The notes beneath the pieces are model-generated. The model was not told the origin of the DNA and did not search any database. It worked only from the letters and a program-made list of their open reading frames with translations. Position numbers and translations under genes: made by a program. From contig KV908383.1 of the NCBI GenBank assembly GCA_002005505.1, positions 607,077 through 619,576 on the forward strand: a DNA stretch of 12,500 nucleotides, given 5' to 3'. Positions 1 to 10,804 of the stretch are shown in pieces. Each line of letters opens with the position of its first letter. Positions within the stretch are counted from its first letter, which is position 1. This stretch comes from Botryococcus braunii. Its lineage: Eukaryota; Chlorophyta; Trebouxiophyceae.

Positions 1-3
1 CAC

Positions 4-35
<32 letters not shown>

Positions 36-52
36 ACGCACGCACGCACACC
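1..52. repeat. Imperfect (CA)n microsatellite with CG interruptions
   Basis: CA repeats with scattered CGCA units, starting at the window edge. It lies about 100 bp before the first NUP58 exon, so it is probably intronic. Confidence 0.9.
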
Positions 53-150
53 CCTCTGCATACACAGGCACACAAGATTGGGACATTGGCGTTGAACCAG
101 CCCACCCAACGGTCTATATACCCGTTTATCTGATGTGGTTTTGGGACCAG

Positions 151-258
151 TTGGTACATGGCCAAGGACAGCCCATTCCAGTGTTCTGGCAGGAGCAGCT
201 GATGCTGCCAGTGGAGCTACCTTCACCCGTTTTGGACAATGTTGTAAATCGTTTAATG
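151..258 (+). CDS. NUP58: NUP58 copy 1, internal exon with PVF...PSP motif
   Basis: The frame reads through PIPVFWQEQ and LPSPVLDNVVNRLM and ends in phase 0 at the donor ATG|gtatgc. The acceptor chosen is GGGACCAG at 143-150, preceded by a T-rich stretch. The frame stays open further left to about position 70, so acceptors ending at 67, 76 or 100 are also possible. PVF followed about a dozen residues later by PSP matches the plant family just before the second coiled coil. Confidence 0.65.
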
Positions 259-1449
259 GTATGCCGTTTTTGTGGGGACACTGGAGCGTGATGGGGTTAT
301 GTATCTGCTTGTTTCCATTGCCATCCATTGATTTGCCTGCCCTGTGCTGATCCTCTTCTTCCAAAACTGCTGCATCGGCCTGCAGTCTCCCTCCAGCTTT
401 GCTGGGAAAAGACCTGTTGCGCAGTTGAATTTGAGGGAAGCTTGGGGTTCGAGCTCCTTTTACCCCAAAAGGCTTTTTGAGCGTTATCATGGTTGCAGTC
501 CGTCGCCGGATTTTAATGTTTGACTGACTTCTGCATGGGATTCAAGACCTATATCAGCGGTGCAATCTATATGCTGCAACGTCGATTGAACTTCTGGCTC
601 AGGCAACCTTCTTGTGGCCAATGAAACAGGTGGGGTTGAGCATGCACAGCATTGCAGCTCTGCATTCTGTAAAAAAGGATAGTTCACGCTGTCAAGTCTG
701 TGGCATGAGCACCTCTCTGTCAGTCAATCAGTTTTTAGCTACTCAGGCATGTGCAATAATTCTTGGTCCCAAAAGCAGATGCGTCTGGCAGAAACTGTGC
801 ATTTCAATGGTCAAGGACGGTTTCATAAGGCTAGGTTTTGGTCCGCTTTCAATAGTGCTAGGGGTTTGAAAGGCTCATTAGCAACTTATTTCTTAGCTTT
901 GGTGAAAGTACATACCAGTGTCTGTCCTGATGGGCGCAAGCTTTCGTTCTGGATACAGGAGGACTATGTTCGGCTTCAGCGTGTGTTGACGGATCTGGAG
1001 AGAGGGCAGCCAAAACAGATCGGACCTGGGGCGCAGGCTATGCTGCCGCCTAATGAGGCCCTGAAACGCACAATCAGTAACACATGGGAAACTGTGGACT
1101 ATCTTGCTGGACAGCTGGCAAAACTCAGAGACCGGGTCTCTGATCTCCAGGATGTCTTCCTTGCTCAGAGACGGCAGGTAAGCATTGTATTCAGCCCAGT
1201 ACGGTCTGGTGGATGCTTGTCATAGGAGGCTGGATGAATTGTTCCATGCACCGTCTTTGTGCCAGCCAGAAGTTTAGATAGGGTAAAGGTTTCCATGTGC
1301 CTTTGTCCATCCTTGTTAATGCTTCATCTGGTCCAGATCCTGCTTTTGCGTACATTTGGGATTTTTCAACACATTCATTCCGACAAGCTGCACCCGCTTT
1401 TCTACAGATTCCTCATCCAACAGCGCTTGAATTCTGGACGTATGCAGAC

Positions 1450-1544
<95 letters not shown>

Positions 1545-4441
1545 CTTTCCCTTTTTAATGTTTAAAATACTTTGGCCGCAGTGTCTCTTGGTTTTTAGAT
1601 GTATTATTCTCACATTCTGGCCCATGCCTGATATTCCTGTTGGCTCACAGGAGTGCAAGCTCGTAACTTGGGCTATGCAAGTGCCGGTGAACATGTCTAT
1701 CAGCTTAAACATATGATCTGATTTCGCAGGCAGGGGATTACAGCAATCCTTTTGCCGAAGCGGCGAGGAGAGATCAGCAACGTCGGGAAGCAGCAGAGGC
1801 AGCCCGCAAGGCAGAACGGAGAGCTTCCACTGCCGCGGCTGCTGCGCCTGCTACTGGGTTCGCAACTGCACAACCTGGAGCTGCAGCTGCCCCTCTCCCC
1901 ACTCTGGCCCTGCCAGCTCCTGCCACAGCGGCAACTCCTGGTATTCCCACAGTCTCCTCCCCGTACTTCCCTTCCCTGAATGTTTGGTTCTGGCTCTTGA
2001 GTTGTGCTTGTCAATATTCGTGCACTACTTAACCCTCGCCAACACACGTGCAGCACACGCACCCCCCCCCCCACACACACACACACAGACAGGGGGCGGG
2101 GGGAGGGAGGGGAAGAGGGAGGGAGGGCTTACTACACCGCTTCCCAACACAACGGCATGGGAAGTGGGGCGTTGCGCAAGCACGGGTATGCCTGTTATGA
2201 GGGCATGGGAATACACTGCTAGCGGAAGGGCTTGAGTGTGAAAGTGTTGTGCTGGGCATGGGACATGTTCATGCCCTCCAGTCTAAGATCCGTCTGCTGC
2301 TATTATGCTCAAATAATCTTTCATTGTATCAGTGGTCTGCGAATAATGATGCAGACCTGTGCACCAGGAAGCTTGTCATACCTACTTTTCGAGTCATATG
2401 CAAGAGAGCTTTCAGATAAAATTGCCCTCGATTTTGGGGACAGGGATGTTTGTGGCCTGACAAGGTATCTAGGAGATACCTTGTCAGCCTGACAAGGTAT
2501 CTAGGAGAACTGAGAAAGCCTTCATCATGATGTCTCCCGTGCAAAGTGTGCTGTGGGGCTGCCACTGCGTATGTTGAGGTCCCTGTGTTCAGGAGCTCAG
2601 CTGCTACAGGCCATGCCTGGGCAGCAACCACAGTTTGCGTTTGTGAATCACCCTGGAGTTCAAGGATATCAAACTCCAGGTGTTGTGGTTCCTGGTCAGG
2701 GGTTTCATATACCCAAATCTGCACGTGAACCTGCAACCACCATGTCTGTAGATTCATCCTTGCAGCCTTTCAGTTGGAACCCATCACATGGCATTGTTTT
2801 TAAAGCTGACAGTGAAGCCCCCAGGAATCTACCTTCATCATGGTCTTTTGTTAATCAAGGTCCTGGTTATGCATCTGCCACTCAAAGTCAAGGCCAAGTG
2901 CCGAGGATCGGGATCATCGGTAACAACGATGAGAACGTCGTCTTTCAAAAGATTTACGAATCAATGGCGTTGAGTGAAAGACACGTCCCAAGCACACGCA
3001 GCAATCCTGAGAGACCAGGTGATGCTGGTTACACCTCTCTTCATGGCCTATTCAAACCTTGTAGGCAGCGGCAGTGGACAGAATTTTATGAGAGCTCTCC
3101 AAGAGCAAGCATTACGAGAGCAAGCATAACAAGCACTTTCAGGCCTGAGCCAACGAGAGCAAACCGGGCCTCCATTGTCATCTGCCAAGCCTCCCTCTGA
3201 TGGAGATTGCACGACCCAGTAGTCTTCCAAATTGACAGGCTTTCAAGTCTTGAGGAGAAAGTCGCCAAGGGAGCAATGAACTCAATGCGACATTGGTTAT
3301 TTCATGGGACAAAGACCATGCAAACATGGCGAGAATTGGAGAAAAGATGGTCTTGGGGTATGATGGTCAATTCGGGCTGGTGGCCTGTGGGTGATGCACC
3401 TCTTTTACCGCGGAAGCAGTTTCAAAATATATGCTTGTTTGAAGCAGCTTGTAAGGATCAATGTCCATTATTTCTTTGATAAAGATTCAACACCGATCCA
3501 ATCCTGGGATACTGGTCAGGCACACCCCTCCTTCATGCACAATCATACTTTTTGGAGAGACTGTGTCTTAACCTTTAGGGTTGGCAATTTCCTGTACTTT
3601 GGCCGTGTGTACGGTATACATGCGTATACGTAGTGTAAACAATACCAATGACTCCTATTTCCGCCCAGTCTCACACGACTAACAGTATGCTCTCCATGTG
3701 GAGACACACACTACCCATTGTCTGCTTTGGGACGTGCAAGCGAGGCCTATGGACTATGTGGTAGATGTGGGGAATGTTGGACATCCATGTGTTGTCCATG
3801 TGTGCCGGGTGATGCATATGTTCATCTTCTTCCCTATATGTATAGCTGCAGGAAAGTTGGCAAGCCCCGTACAGCAGTACAGAAATTACAAGTCACACCA
3901 AAGAAACAGGCATGCAATGGTGACTAGACCAGCATTTTAAATATTGATTTGGTCACTTTCGGTAACAAATTGAGTTCTGAAATGTTCACTGGAAGTCTGG
4001 AGAAGTCCTAAGCTTCTCCAAGGTGTTATGCTGCTTGCAGACCATGAGATGAGAGTTTCCAGTGTGATTCCTTTAAGACCATCATGAAACTGTCTTCCGG
4101 AAACGCGAGCTTTGTGCCCTGCTGCCAGGAACGGTGCACATCATGGTGCAGTACTGATTATGTACCATGACGGTACTCCACAAAGCGTACAGAAGCACAC
4201 AGGGTACCTCTTGTATGGTCAAATTACAAATGGTAATACGACCATTGGTCATTTACCATACAAGCTTATTACATACAGCTTCCGTTATATGCAGGCATAA
4301 AATGCCAACCCAACTGACTGCGCGCAACGAGACTTGGCAAGGAAGAAAGGACGGGGTTGGGGGGGGGGGGAGAGAGAGGGGGGGTGTGACTGAGTGTGTG
4401 TATGTGTGTTTGTGTGCGTGCGTGCTTGCGTGCGTGCGTGC

Positions 4442-4534
<93 letters not shown>

Positions 4535-5387
4535 TGTGATATGTGGGGGCGGGCTAGTAGCTGAAATACGATGCACGTAGGCCTGTAGGCGCTGCTCCTA
4601 CAATTTTTCTGAGCTTATTTTGTATGTGTAAGGGCCTCATATGCCTGCCTCTTTTCACCCATCTGAACCTCGGCTTCCACATTTTAGCGGGCCAGGGTGC
4701 TTTAGCGTAAGCTAATCAAAGTTCACCGGGGGGGTTAGGGAGATTCAGTATGCTTCCCCCCTTGTCAGTTTTGTAAGTCAGACAGGCAAGTTAATGGGAG
4801 TGTGAGAAGCATGCCGTTGAAGCTATATCACCATGCTTTTGCTCAGCTCCTCAGCACAACTTGTACTGCCCTCTGGCTTTCCAGGCGGTAAGCTTGTGAC
4901 TGCTGAAAGGGGTGTGCAGTAATAGCCAGAAGTACAGGCGCATTGGTTTGGCGGTGAGACATGCTTGAGTAGGGGTTGACCGTTGTATCGCAGCAGTGCA
5001 TGTGAGGGGGATAAGGGCCGAGCTGCAGCATGGTGAAGAAGGGGAAAGGGGAACGCGTGTGTTGTGCACACACCATGTGCTTTCAATATTATGTGCCGGT
5101 TATAACCTGTCCTTGATGGTTGAAATTGTGCTTGGCGATGGCCAGGGGGAGTTACCTTGGGCAGTGCGGCCACGTCTCTACCAACCCCCACACCTCTGAT
5201 TGGGTCAGCAATGACGGGTGGGGGTTTGTTCTCGACACCAACTGGTGTGGCCTTGGCGCCTATCTCAACGCCTGCGCCGACTGTAGGCCTGGCAGCAACC
5301 CCAAGCCCCAGCCTGGGGGCTTGGAATGGTGCAGCCGCTTCGCTGCCACGCAACAATAGCATGCGCAAGGGTAAGACTCGCAAGTGA
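151..5387 (+). CDS. NUP58: Nucleoporin NUP58 (p58/p45), 3' half; 5' end outside the window; exons 151-258, 959-1177, 1730-1940, 5146-5387
   Basis: Central-channel FG nucleoporin that in known systems forms a coiled-coil complex with NUP62 and NUP54. The exons join at phases 0, 0 and 1 and give about 259 residues. In order these are: a PVF...LPSP segment; a helical block (EDYVRLQRVLTDLE, later LAKLRDRVSDLQDVFLAQRR); GDYSNPFAEAARRDQQRREA leading into an Ala/Arg-rich helix; a Pro/Thr/Ala-rich tail; and a basic end, RKGKTRK, then TGA. From LPSP to LTDLE the translation aligns without gaps to the PSPF...EELE stretch of plant NUP58 as I remember it, with the 258/959 junction inside the match, which supports that splice. 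The DPF-like motif after QRR is also typical of the family. No FG repeats occur in this half. The first exon could start further left, and the last junction has a rival (1962 to 5165). Separate exon entries follow. Confidence 0.78.
259..958 (+). other. Intron of NUP58 copy 1 (700 bp)
   Basis: Bounded by ATG|gtatgc and GGATACAG|GAG. Short open frames occur, for example around 540-640, but none has family resemblance or good flanking splice sites. No microsatellite or other repeat was seen. Confidence 0.65.
959..1177 (+). CDS. NUP58: NUP58 copy 1, second coiled-coil exon
   Basis: Seventy-three codons, phase 0 at both ends, between the acceptor GGATACAG and the strong donor CAG|gtaagc. The translation is an amphipathic helix pair: EDYVRLQRVLTDLE, a short Pro/Gly linker (QIGPGAQAMLPP), then ALKRTISNTWETVDYLAGQL and LRDRVSDLQDVFLAQRR. 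Spacing and character match the helix 2/helix 3 region of NUP58, where human has an ADYF...QFE...ELE stretch and then an LAAQL...LKEQYL stretch. The frame is open upstream of 959, but that sequence does not resemble the family and is taken as intron. Confidence 0.8.
1178..1729 (+). other. Intron of NUP58 copy 1 (552 bp)
   Basis: From donor gtaagc to acceptor GATTTCGCAG. Apart from the (GT)44 tract nothing is recognisable in it. Confidence 0.75.
1453..1540. repeat. (GT)44 microsatellite
   Basis: An uninterrupted 88-bp GT run in the sense orientation of the intron. Its perfection indicates a young, length-variable locus. Open frames of Cys-Val or His-Thr repeats across it are translation artefacts. 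Confidence 0.97.
1730..1940 (+). CDS. NUP58: NUP58 copy 1, Ala/Arg-rich helix exon
   Basis: Follows the acceptor GATTTCGCAG in phase 0. It begins AGDYSNPFAEAARRDQQRRE, the family's DPF-then-basic-helix signature, and moves into a strongly Ala-rich, then Ala/Pro/Thr-rich segment. It has no ATG start of its own. The 3' boundary is uncertain. Donor CTG|gtattc at 1941 (phase 1) fits the acceptor at 5145, whereas CC|gtactt at 1963 (phase 2) fits the acceptor at 5164. Without splicing, the frame runs to a TAA at 2030-2032. Confidence 0.75.
2061..2128. repeat. Compound C11 / (CA)n / G-rich purine tract
   Basis: An 11-bp C run, a short CA repeat, then a G-rich purine stretch (GGGGGCGGGGGGAGGGAGGG and onward). 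The C-rich and G-rich arms are partly complementary and could fold back. The G arm also has several runs of three or more G. Confidence 0.85.
2455..2508. repeat. Perfect 14-bp inverted repeat plus 22-bp direct repeat
   Basis: CTGACAAGGTATCT (2457-2470), a 3-bp AGG loop, then its exact reverse complement (2474-2487). The left arm and its flank are then repeated directly: 2455-2476 is identical to 2487-2508. This looks like a fold-back or the end of a small mobile element. It lies just upstream of the coding relic. Confidence 0.9.
2571..3479 (+). pseudogene. Decayed, intronless coding relic of unknown family inside the last intron of NUP58 copy 1
   Basis: One frame is open from the region before ATG 2571 to a TGA at 3198-3200, about 209 codons, and continues in the same frame to a second TGA at 3477-3479. 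The early part is protein-like (GQQPQFAFVNHPGVQGYQTP; NVVFQKIYESMALS). From 2974 the +1 frame reads better (VKDTSQAHAAILRDQVMLV; later a Gln/Glu-rich helix), with a TAA at 3127-3129 and a TAG at 3220-3222. The original frame looks good again near 3225-3265 (FQIDRLSSLEEKVAKG). A third frame looks good at 3266-3391 (ATLVISWDKDHANMAR). Such switching suggests a coding sequence broken by indels, perhaps a processed pseudogene or retroelement fragment. No splice sites are needed within it. The family is not recognised. Confidence 0.4.
4359..4534. repeat. Compound microsatellite: G12, AG, TG/CGTG, (TG)29, (AG)11, G9
   Basis: Blocks in order: a G run of 12, short AG and G blocks, an imperfect TG/CGTG stretch, about 29 TG units (4447-4504), about 11 AG units (4505-4526) and a G run to 4534. 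The G and AG blocks recur at both ends of the TG core, giving a roughly symmetrical layout. Confidence 0.93.
5146..5387 (+). CDS. NUP58: NUP58 copy 1, C-terminal exon
   Basis: Low-complexity Gly/Pro/Thr/Ala-rich tail (SLPTPTPLIG, GGGLFSTPTG, ISTPAPTVGL) ending in basic RKGKTRK and a TGA at 5385-5387. Human NUP58 also ends in a short basic cluster. Composition and frame continue from the 1730 exon. An in-frame TGA at 5121-5123 forces an acceptor between there and the tail; AG at 5144-5145 and AG at 5163-5164 are the candidates. There is no FG dipeptide. The assignment rests on composition, phase and the basic end, so it is weaker than for the upstream exons. Confidence 0.6.
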
Positions 5388-6161
5388 TGAACATGTTTTC
5401 TGGAGGGTAGGGTGGGGGGAGTTCATGAGTGGCATTCTTGTGAAAATTTTGGTTGTTGGGGCCTAAAGGGAACGTGTGCTAGGGAAACAGAGGGGAGAGG
5501 GCTGGGAAGTTCTGTCAATGTGCCATACTATGCCCGACCTAGGTATAGGAGAATGCTTGGACATTAGGCCCTAATGGTGCTTGTGCACACAGAGGGTGTT
5601 GGAGAGAGGAGTAGGGCCAATCCTGACACTTGCAGGCATATGCAGGCGTTATGGGATATTCGTACAATCAGAGTGGCTCGTTTCTGTGCGATAGCGTCTT
5701 CATTCGATTTAGCAGCTTGTGGTACATACATGCTGTTTGCGAGAAGCTTGTGATCAAAGTTGCGTGTTGTATGAAACCAATGATGCGTTGGTGAATTATT
5801 TTGATCCAATGGCTGCATGTGCTAAGAAAGTATGAGATTGTAGAGGGGCACGTGCAATCTCTCCCTTCTTGCGATTAGTTATTATTTTTACCTGGAGCAC
5901 GTCGAAACGTGCAATTCACCATGTGGTGACAGTGATCATCAGATGGCGACGAAGGGTGCTATTCTTTGTAATGGATGGTAAGAGAGTATGGATCTGGACC
6001 TTACGGACAAGCCTTTGCTCGGAGGAGTCTTGGAGGGAATGCACTGTCGAATTGTTTCATTCTTGACTCAAATGTGTTTCCAGGGCAATCCTTGATCAGG
6101 TTTGTTGAAGGTCAAGTGGCTGCATCACGGATTCCCGCCCCGCCCACCCAAGAGTAGTCTG

Positions 6162-6162
6162 C

Positions 6163-6250
<88 letters not shown>
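6162..6250. repeat. C12 followed by (CT)39 microsatellite
   Basis: A run of 12 C leads into 39 perfect CT units, followed by a C/T-rich stretch to about 6312 that includes CCCTGT repeats. It is a long polypyrimidine strand with mirror symmetry. Glu-Arg or Leu-Ser repeat frames across it are artefacts. Confidence 0.96.
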
Positions 6251-6254
<4 letters not shown>

Positions 6255-7013
6255 CCCTCTCCCTCTCCCTCTCCTCCCCCCGTGTCCCCTGTCCCTGTCC
6301 CTGTCCCCTCCCTCCCTTCTCTCCTGTGCACTCCATGTCCCGGTCCGAACCCCTATCACACCCACTTCTTCTCTCAATCCTCACCGTCTTCTGCCTGCGT
6401 CCTTTCCCGGAGTCCGTCGCCTTTTTTTAAGCCCACCTGCCCCTTCCAGGGCGTGAGGGATAAGACTGGCTGGCAAACCTTCAGCTAAGACAACTGACTG
6501 CAGACATGCATAGCGGGCAGCAATAAAATGAAAAACAGCCCATCCGTTTTGGGTACTGAAGCGCATTGCACCTACCTCAAAGGGCATGCTGGGTTGAAAT
6601 TTGTAAGACAGTTGTCGCATTGAGCAGTGTTTCAATATGTCAAGCTTCGTGTACACACCGCTTGACATGTGGTGTAAAACGTATAACAGCCCCACCTCGA
6701 TGGTTCCCAGAAAGCAATGCGTTTGTGAGATAGATACCCAAAGAAGGGATGAGTGGGGTGTCTTTCGCTTGAAAACACTGTTTACTAGACTGAATCCTAA
6801 CTGGTGGTATCGGCTAGTGACATCGGCTAGTTGAGTGTGCCGGGTCATGCGCACTCCACCCTTTTTCTAGTCGCCTCGGCTAGGGACACTGGCTTGTGGT
6901 AGACGTACAGTCAAATCACATGCTGGAAAGGTAGCGTGTGGACACGGTACTTGAAAGACAAACTCTGATAGGAAGATTTCATTGCTTAGCACCATTCATG
7001 ATGCTCGTGTGAA

Positions 7014-7444
7014 CATGGCAAGGCTCATTGTGGTGTAAGGCATTCAGCCCAGCATCCGCCCGGCCACCAGTTCGCTTTTGACTCCACTGTGTGTATCTAC
7101 CTCACAGGTGCGACTAAGAGGACTAATTAGACCTCAACCATTGTTTTGAGCCATGCTTTAATGCTTAGTTCAACTGTATATTGACCTTATGATCAGTCAT
7201 AGGCTACGGTTTACTTCTCTAGGAGATGAGATCAGATGGGCAAGTGATACAGCTGACAACGACCAGGTCTTTTTTAGTCTGAAACTGATAAAAAGACTCC
7301 AAGATCCTCATGTAATAGGTTGCTTACCAACATCTGTGATGTTTGTGTGAAGCATAGCAAGGCTTATTTTGGCGTAAGGCATTCAGCTCAGCAGACCCCT
7401 AGCCACTATCCTACTCGCTTGACCTCACTGTGTGTGTCTACCTC
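7014..7444 (+). repeat. Diverged direct repeat, about 90-bp units 340 bp apart
   Basis: The copies at 7014-7103 and 7353-7444 share CAAGGCT.ATT.TGG.GTAAGGCATTCAGC near the start and CACTGTGTGT.TCTACCTC at the end; overall identity is roughly four fifths by eye. Looser similarity extends upstream (a GCTTA...TGATG..TGTGTGAA stretch). They may be copies of an old dispersed element or a diverged segmental duplication. No coding potential is evident. Confidence 0.7.
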
Positions 7445-8118
7445 GTTGGCTGCTTGCCCAGAACAATTTTAATAGTTTGGTACTGCACTCTGTACTACAT
7501 GTCACAGCAAATTAAAGATGAGGCCATGTCCCTTCCCAATAAACCCGGACTCTTGACACATTAGCTAATGGCAATAGGCTTGGTCTTGTGCCACTATGCC
7601 GACAATTCCACACTCGTGTCAAATGGTGAAGGTGCATGCCTAAGGCGCACCTTATGCATGGCCATGTACCCGTATGCCGACTTTGAAGACCCCTCATATA
7701 TGCCCAATTAAAAGGTAGGTGGATCCAAAACACCCCCCTTCCCCCCGAACATACATACACATCCTCCGAACACCCCCAAACAGGTGCATCCTGTAATGTA
7801 AATTCCGCGTCCCTGCATGATGGATTTATGGTATGCGGTTAGGATAGGCTTCACTCTTACTATTAAATGTCATAAAGTGACCTCCACAGCAGGACTAAAT
7901 CATCCAATTGAAACCATCTACAATCTGACCCCATTCCTGGGAACATTCCTACCCCTTCGGATATATCTGTATAATATCCTAAATGCAGATTTGAAGTAAG
8001 GCGTGGAGACCCCAAAAGATTGTGTGTACATTCCGGAAGTGCAGCTTAAACGTTACGGATGCAAGACGTGAATGCGATGTGTTTTGAACTGTTGTTCAGT
8101 GCGTGTTACTCTGCCATT

Positions 8119-8380
8119 ATTGTTGGAACATGTCGGTGTGAAAAAATGGCAATTTGGGGGAGGGTTGTAGATCCCCACTCCGATCACCATTTTCTTCTTT
8201 TATTAAAAAAGTGACAGTATCGGGGACTGACGTATTATCCCTGGGGAACAAATCGCAATTGTTGGAACATCTCGGTGTGGAAACCGGACATTTTGGGGGG
8301 GATTTGTAGAGCCCCACTTGATCAACCATTGAAAAAGTGATAGTATAGGGACTAACTTGTTATCCCTGTGGATTATGACT
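8119..8380 (+). repeat. Tandem duplication of about 139 bp, two copies
   Basis: The copies start at 8119 and 8258 with ATTGTTGGAACAT.TCGGTGTG. Both then contain CATTTTGGGGG-like or AATTTGGGGG, TTGTAGA.CCCCACT, GAT(C)ACCATT, AAAAAGTGA.AGTAT, GGGACT and TTATCCCTG.GGA in the same order. The second copy is shorter through small deletions. It is noncoding in appearance, upstream of the NUP58 5' half. Confidence 0.85.
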
Positions 8381-8920
8381 TCCCTAGTTTGAAAGAGTAG
8401 CCTACAAAACCCGCCGCCTTTTTCCTATTTAACTTTGTATAGGTAAGGGTAACGCTCAACGAAGTATTTTCCTGTCTCCCAACTCCCAGCGCTGCCTCGT
8501 GTGATGTGAGGCTCATGCTCTTTAGGCCCTAATCTTCCCCCAGCCTAACCCCTAAACACGATTTGGACCCAAATCCACGTGATCAAAACTGTTTGCATCC
8601 CCTACTGTCCATGAGTCTGAGGTGGTGTTCCTATACGTCTATATGAGTGTATGTCTGCTAGCACTGTAACTTACAGTGTAACTGAAGTACATCAGATGAG
8701 GCTTGCAACCACTTCGGAAAAGGAAGAAACCACTTTGCCCTGTATGGTCGATATGGGCGTGTGCTATATATGGCAGCAATGTACGTCCGTACGGCTGAAG
8801 CCAGTACGGGGGTAGATCCGTCTGCAGTACGCGATTAAAGGACAGTTTTTTCTCAAGGAACGGAAAGGAGAATGAAGATAACGACAAAGTCCATAAGCAA
8901 CATACAAGTATTGGGACATG
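8381..8920. other. Noncoding stretch upstream of NUP58 copy 2
   Basis: No exon or RNA gene recognised. Several GTACG/CCGTACGG palindromic words cluster at about 8780-8830, which could be chance or a regulatory cluster. Confidence 0.4.
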
Positions 8921-8930
8921 AAAATATATT
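8921..8930 (+). promoter_or_regulatory. Possible TATA-like element upstream of NUP58 ATG 9027
   Basis: The AT-rich sequence AAAATATATT lies about 97 bp before the ATG, a position compatible with a core promoter and a short 5' UTR. The surroundings are AT-rich anyway and no other promoter element is clear, so this is only a candidate. Confidence 0.2.
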
Positions 8931-9026
8931 GAACAAATTGCTTAAGCATAATCAAGTACGAAATTGCTAGACCGTCGACCTAGTGTAGGTCCGCCGTATA
9001 ATGCCCGTTCAGATCCCGGAGAAGAT

Positions 9027-10804
<1,778 letters not shown>

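Larger units (their letters stand above)
1941..5145 (+). other. Long last intron of NUP58 copy 1 (about 3.2 kb)
   Basis: It holds a C-run/CA/purine tract (2061-2128), a hairpin repeat (2455-2508), the coding relic (2571-3479) and a compound microsatellite (4359-4534). Between 3480 and 4350 there is a Cys-rich open frame at 3718-3927 with no ATG and otherwise nothing recognised. From 4535 to 5145 I see no feature. Extra small NUP58 exons inside cannot be excluded. Confidence 0.5.
5388..8118. other. Gene-poor spacer downstream of NUP58 copy 1
   Basis: No convincing exons were found. A G-rich cluster lies 18-32 bp after the stop codon (5405-5419). The (CT)39 tract is at 6173-6250, a 10-bp repeat ATCGGCTAGT occurs twice at 6809-6831, and a diverged duplicated segment lies at 7014-7103 and 7353-7444. 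Open frames at 5975-6157 (+) and 6381-6848 (-) lack splice support or family resemblance. No clear AATAAA was seen just after the stop. Confidence 0.5.

Noticed and set aside
959..1225. Reading the frame at 749-1225 as one uninterrupted gene
   Set aside because: Only 959-1177 resembles NUP58. It is bounded by an acceptor and a strong CAG|gtaagc donor, and the sequence either side has no family resemblance.
2329..2757. Minus-strand 142-codon frame
   Set aside because: It overlaps the + strand relic and the hairpin repeat. Its sequence includes the translated inverted repeat twice, so it is probably a shadow.
2974..3126. The VKDTSQAHAAILRDQ segment as the missing NUP58 middle helix
   Set aside because: It has a superficial VKD...R...ML pattern, but it lies after the later NUP58 exons, lacks matching splice phases and belongs to the relic's continuous coding-like stretch.
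4823..5383. Minus-strand 186-codon frame
   Set aside because: Antisense to the NUP58 C-terminal exon. Pro/Ala-rich composition mirrors the coding strand, and there is no family resemblance.
6096..6384. Arg-Glu repeat frames across the CT tract
   Set aside because: Microsatellite translation, not a real RE/SR-type protein; no flanking unique domain.
6381..6848. Minus-strand frame of about 155 codons from an ATG at 6848
   Set aside because: No recognised motif, a basic tail derived from C/T-rich repeat sequence, and no promoter or splice context. It is possible but unsupported.
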